Of a stretch of DNA of 64,000 nucleotides, positions 59,820 through 64,000 are shown piece after piece (positions within the stretch are counted from its first letter, which is position 1; every line of letters starts with the position of its first letter). Under the pieces are notes generated by a model. The model saw nothing but the letters and a program-made list of their open reading frames with translations, had not been told where the DNA came from and ran no database searches. Both the position numbers and the translations under genes were made by a program. The stretch comes from Paratinospora sagittata (Eukaryota; Streptophyta; Magnoliopsida; Ranunculales; Menispermaceae): contig CM069590.1 of assembly GCA_035771175.1 (NCBI GenBank), forward strand, positions 62,693,254 to 62,757,253, read 5' to 3'.

Positions 59820-62800
59820 CTTCTCCATGGCTGTTGTTCAGGCCAACAGTTTGCTTGAAGATCAGAGCCAGATTGAATCTGGACCCTTAAGTTTGCTCGA
59901 TTCCGGCCCTTATGGAACCTTCCTTGGAGTATATGATGGGCATGGCGGCCCCGAGACATCACGCTACATCACCGATCACCTTTTCAACCATCTCAAGAGT
60001 AAGATTCCTTAGTCCCATTGGAATTTTGGAGCTGTTCATTTCAATTTGACAATTCATTTGAGTTCAATTGCAAATTGATTGTTAAATTTAGTGCTGTTTA
60101 AGATGAATTTTCTTTTTATATATGCAATTGTAGGATTCAAATCTGATTGGCTATTGATTTTGGAGATTTTGTTCTTTGTTTTTGGCATTAATGCTTTACT
60201 TTGAATTGCTGCTTTTGCAGGATTTGCTTCTGAGCAACAATCCATGTCGGTAGATGTTATAAAGAAAGCATTCCAAGCAACAGAAGAAGGGTTTTTCTCT
60301 GTGGTTTCGAAACAATGGTCAATGAAACCTCAGATTGCAGCTGTTGGATCTTGCTGCCTGGTTGGTGTAATATCTGGTGGTAACCTCTACATTGCAAATG
60401 CTGGCGATTCCCGAGCTGTTTTAGGGAGGCTTGTTAAGGCAACAGGGGAAGTTCTGGCTGTACAGCTCTCAGCGGAGCATAATGCTAGTATAGAATCTGT
60501 GAGACAGGAGCTGCATGCTATGCATCCGGATGACTCGCAGATTGTAGTTCTAAAGCACAATGTTTGGCGTGTGAAGGGTCTCATACAGGTATATTTGTTA
60601 TCTTTCTGTAAGTGGCCACTTTTTCAGTTATTTTGGTTTTTCATGTTGTTTGATAAGCAAAACTTCCTATACTTTTAAGTACATGACTTGGAGGTGAAAC
60701 ATTTAGTAAAGTAGATGAGTTGCTGCTGGCTCTTCAGTTGTGGGTTTGTTTGTGTATTATCTTTGCTTTGTGTTCTTCAGATAAAAAAGAACCCGTCCTG
60801 GTTTTGGGTGTACTTTTATTTGGGCTTGGAGTGTATTCAAGAAGTTTATGTGTTCTAAGTGGGTACTTGATCCCTGGGAGGGCATCGAGCGAGGCAAATT
60901 ACGTAGCTATTACTCATATATTGAATATAGTGGTAAATACAAATTGTTCCTTTCAGGCTTATTTGGGAAGTTCTATGCCCCTTGTGTTTACGGTTTCTTT
61001 ATCTTCTTGTTGCTGAGTGATGATGAGGAAATATGTAGAAATTCTCCAATTATGTTCTGCAAATATCATATTGCAGGTGGGTCGTCTTTTGAAAACTCAT
61101 GAGTTATAACCCCCTTTACATTCACTGATCCCAGGTGTAAAATCTTGGTATCTTTCCGCACCTCAATAAGATGATGGAACTATGATGCTTTGGCTGAGAT
61201 GGAATGCTCGAATGAAAAGTGACAATACTTTGATTTTGATTTTTGATTGAATTAATCAAAACAGTGCGAGGTTTTTTATTGAATTACTTGAAACCTTGTT
61301 ACCACGTGTGAACTTTATTGTTATGGAGGTGATCATTGAAGTTGAAATTTATATTACTTGAAATAATGTCCCACAATGAGCAGATAGCTTACACCAAAAC
61401 AAGATTTATATAGCTGATCCCCGATAGTTAAGGGTAAGGGTTTATATTAATGTTATATGTTTTCTTCCTTGAGGAAAGTTCTTTAAATTTTAAAGTGGTA
61501 TTTGGACGTAAAGCTGGAAACAATAGCTATACCATCTTAAAAGACGTTTCATTATGTGGCAGTTGAATAGATTAAAAAAAGAAAGAAATCCTTCCGATTT
61601 AGGTTAAGTTAGTATTTTTGGTTCTGATTTGTATATTTGTAAATTGTCATAGATAAAAAGGAAAGAAAAAGTTGAGTTTTTTTTTTTATATCTTCTAGAA
61701 ATGTTACTGTAAAGTATTTCTCGGAGTTTAAATTTCTAAAAATTATAGAGAAGTTGGCGACTGACCTAGATTACTGCTAGCAATTTAGTAAAAATGCCTA
61801 GGCAGTGACACCTTGACATTGCTGATTGGGCTGCCTCAAAAGCAACTTTGAAGAGCTGTTCAATGTATTTATGCTACTTCATTCTTTCACTTTTTCCCCT
61901 AATCTTTGTTGTGGGGAAGATATAGCGTATTTAGAAATTATATTTTATTTTAAATACTTTCCTCAGTCCTCACATTTGCTTTGCTGATCTTTGAAGCAAA
62001 AATTGCGTGAATTTCTTATGTAATCTGGATTGAGAAGTTTGATTTATAGTAAAGAAGCCTGTATACTCTTGTAAATTAATTTCTTTAGCCATAATGGGCT
62101 TATTTGATTTTGTTTCTATCCTATTTTGTTGATGCATCTCGAAAGCAAGTTGGCAATTTCCCTTACTCCTATGTCAGGGCGTATCTGTCCATATATGTTT
62201 GACATGTATTATTTTGGAAGGTGCCACTTGGTACATTGCTGCCCATTCCATGTCCACTTCTATTCCATAGAGCTTACTCTTTTCTGAAATGGGCCTGAGC
62301 TACCATTTATCCTGAAGTTCTTACTATTTTTTAAATGATGAGATCATATTCACCTTTACAGTTATTATGATTACTATTGAAATAAATAAGTAAAAACATT
62401 TCCCTTGTATTTCCTACATTGTGCATTGCACTTTCCTGGCTACTGCTTTTTGTTATGTTATGATTCAGTCCAGGAAGGAAGTGCTTGTGTTTCTTGGTAA
62501 AGCTTTTCTAGAAGCTGTTTGCTGGAGGCTAGAAATAGTCCCATCCTATTTTTCTTTCTATGGTGTTGCAAATACAGTTAGTTTGCTAAATTCAATTGTT
62601 GAAGCATTCAGTCTTGAAAGTTCTTTGCTCTTATGGTAGATGTCAAACAGTCAAAGGTTATCCTTATCTTGATTTTGAATTAGAATTACAAATGAAGTAG
62701 CTTGTAGCTATATCTAATCAGGTGTGGTGTACCTTCAACCTTTTGTTTCTCTTGCCTAATGGTTAGTATTCTCTTCCCTCCGTCAAGCATATTTATCCTG

Positions 62801-64000
62801 TTAATATAGGATTTTGTCCTGCCATAAGCCCTTTCTAGCATGTTGAAATCTACATCCAAATCTTTGGTCCCCTTACCTTTAAATTCTATTTGAACTTTCT
62901 GATGAAGCCAAATCTACCTGTGCTTTTTTCAACGTTGAAGTGTTCAATTTGGCTTGGTTTGCAAGGTGCTGAAGAGAGGAATTAATTGTTCTTAATGAAT
63001 GCTTGGATAGTTATCTGGTCAAGTAGCAGCATGCCCAATTCTCTTCTAATTGTCACAACAGGATTGTTTCTGAAACCTTCCCAATAGAGGGATTAATTGT
63101 TTTTGAGACCTTCTCCTATTTGGGTAAAGTGGCAATTTGCTCTTCGTTAAATTGACAAAGATGATGATTATTATAAAATAGTGAATAAAAAAAAAAGTAC
63201 TTTGAAAGTTTTTTCATTTAATTTATATTTGTAGGTGCTCCCAATTCCAAATATTCTACTCCTTTTTTTTTGTGGCATTTACATCTATGCTAGGACAATA
63301 TGATGTCAGGTTTGTTGCTGGCACTGATTTAGTAATGTTGATGGAATACCAGATGTTTGATTTTGTGTATTTCCTTTACATTGATTTTATGAAAAATGTT
63401 TTGATAGCTTATGTTTCATCCACATGCCAAAAAAAAAGGATGCTTCCCACTGAATTTCTCTTTTTGGTCTTTGGCAGGTTTCTAGATCTATAGGCGATAT
63501 ATACCTTAAGAAGGCTGAGTTCAACAGGGAGCCTTTATATACCAAATTCCGCCTTCGTGAACCTTTCAGAAAGCCAATTCTTAGTTCTGAACCATCAATT
63601 TCTGTTCATCCGCTTCAGCCACACGATCAATTTCTTATACTGGCATCTGATGGGCTATGGGAGCACCTGAGCAATCAGGAAGCTGTTGATTTGGTTCAAA
63701 ATCATCCCCGCAGTGTAAGATATTATCTCAGTAGTGCTGAAGCCTTGTTTTCCACATCTGAGTGAATTGAACTGCCTTTTTTTTTTTTTTCAATAAGAAA
63801 CAAGATGAATATGTTCCAAGTGTATGGTCTACCTTCCTGGCTTTAAGTTTTTGTGTAGACAAATAGGATATTCTGTATAAACTTTTGGACACTCAAGCCT
63901 TGCAAGCCAAATTCTTCCCTGATATTGACTTCGAATTGTTTGTTCATGCAGGGAAGTGCTCGGAGGCTAGTGAAAGCTGCGTTACAAGAAGCAGCGAAGA
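59674..64000 (+). CDS. Protein phosphatase 2C, clade D type; 3' end outside window
   Basis: Mn/Mg-dependent Ser/Thr phosphatase. In plants, clade D members dephosphorylate plasma-membrane H+-ATPases and are countered by SAUR proteins; that role is inferred for this copy. Exons seen: 59674-59998, 60221-60588, 63478-63714, and 63952 to the window end, with matching phases, about 326 codons so far. The start [20 protein letters not shown] fits clade D N-termini. Motifs in order: [35 protein letters not shown] (metal-binding Asp and Gly), [63 protein letters not shown]. The missing C-terminus should hold the last metal-binding aspartate. Intron 2 is long (2.9 kb) and contains nothing I recognise. 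Upstream AUGs may repress translation. Confidence 0.95.

Noticed and set aside
1..64000. CRISPR arrays, operons or phage-like genes
   Set aside because: The window is plant nuclear DNA with spliced genes; no regularly spaced repeats with unique spacers were seen.

Overview
The window is nuclear DNA from a flowering plant, most likely a eudicot. It is AT-rich, its genes carry many GT-AG introns, and the proteins are plant-type: a CC1-like splicing factor, an organellar IF3 with a long disordered tail, a DETOXIFICATION (MATE) transporter and a clade-D PP2C. I cannot name the species from the sequence. Every multi-exon model below was built by reading splice sites by eye and checking that reading frame and exon phase stay consistent across each junction.

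Layout. Five genes in a row lie on the minus strand: an RBM39/CC1-like splicing factor (its 3' end runs off the left edge), an organellar translation initiation factor IF-3, an A1-type aspartyl protease, a two-exon membrane/coiled-coil protein of unknown function (26581-28268), and a small three-exon gene whose exons are too short to stand out individually (28824-30066). The plus-strand gene for chaperonin subunit CCT-eta (31453-39556) follows, then a MATE transporter on the minus strand (41381-45565). About 14 kb of gene-poor DNA comes next (45.6-59.6 kb), holding old retrotransposon pieces. A plus-strand clade-D PP2C (59674 to the right edge) closes the window.

The genes do not form a pathway. 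RBM39, IF3 and CCT-eta are housekeeping genes for splicing, organellar translation and protein folding. The protease, MATE transporter and PP2C belong to secretory/membrane or signalling families. Repeats concentrate in introns. At least six small elements, each flanked by TTA on both sides with GTTTGG-type inverted ends (Tourist/PIF-like MITEs), sit in introns of RBM39, IF3 and CCT-eta. A LINE fragment lies in an RBM39 intron and a SINE-like element in a MATE intron. The 48-53.5 kb block holds a PBS-bearing LTR element and two copies of another LTR in opposite orientation.

Most worth a second look: a 176-bp perfect tandem copy of the RBM39 promoter/first-exon donor region; an IF3 reading frame whose targeting-like N-terminus has a CTG where an ATG would be expected; the hidden three-exon small gene; an out-of-frame uORF overlapping the PP2C start; a strictly 33-bp-periodic minisatellite; and the inverted LTR pair with an embedded foldback. 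I found no clear evidence of a wholly new biological system.
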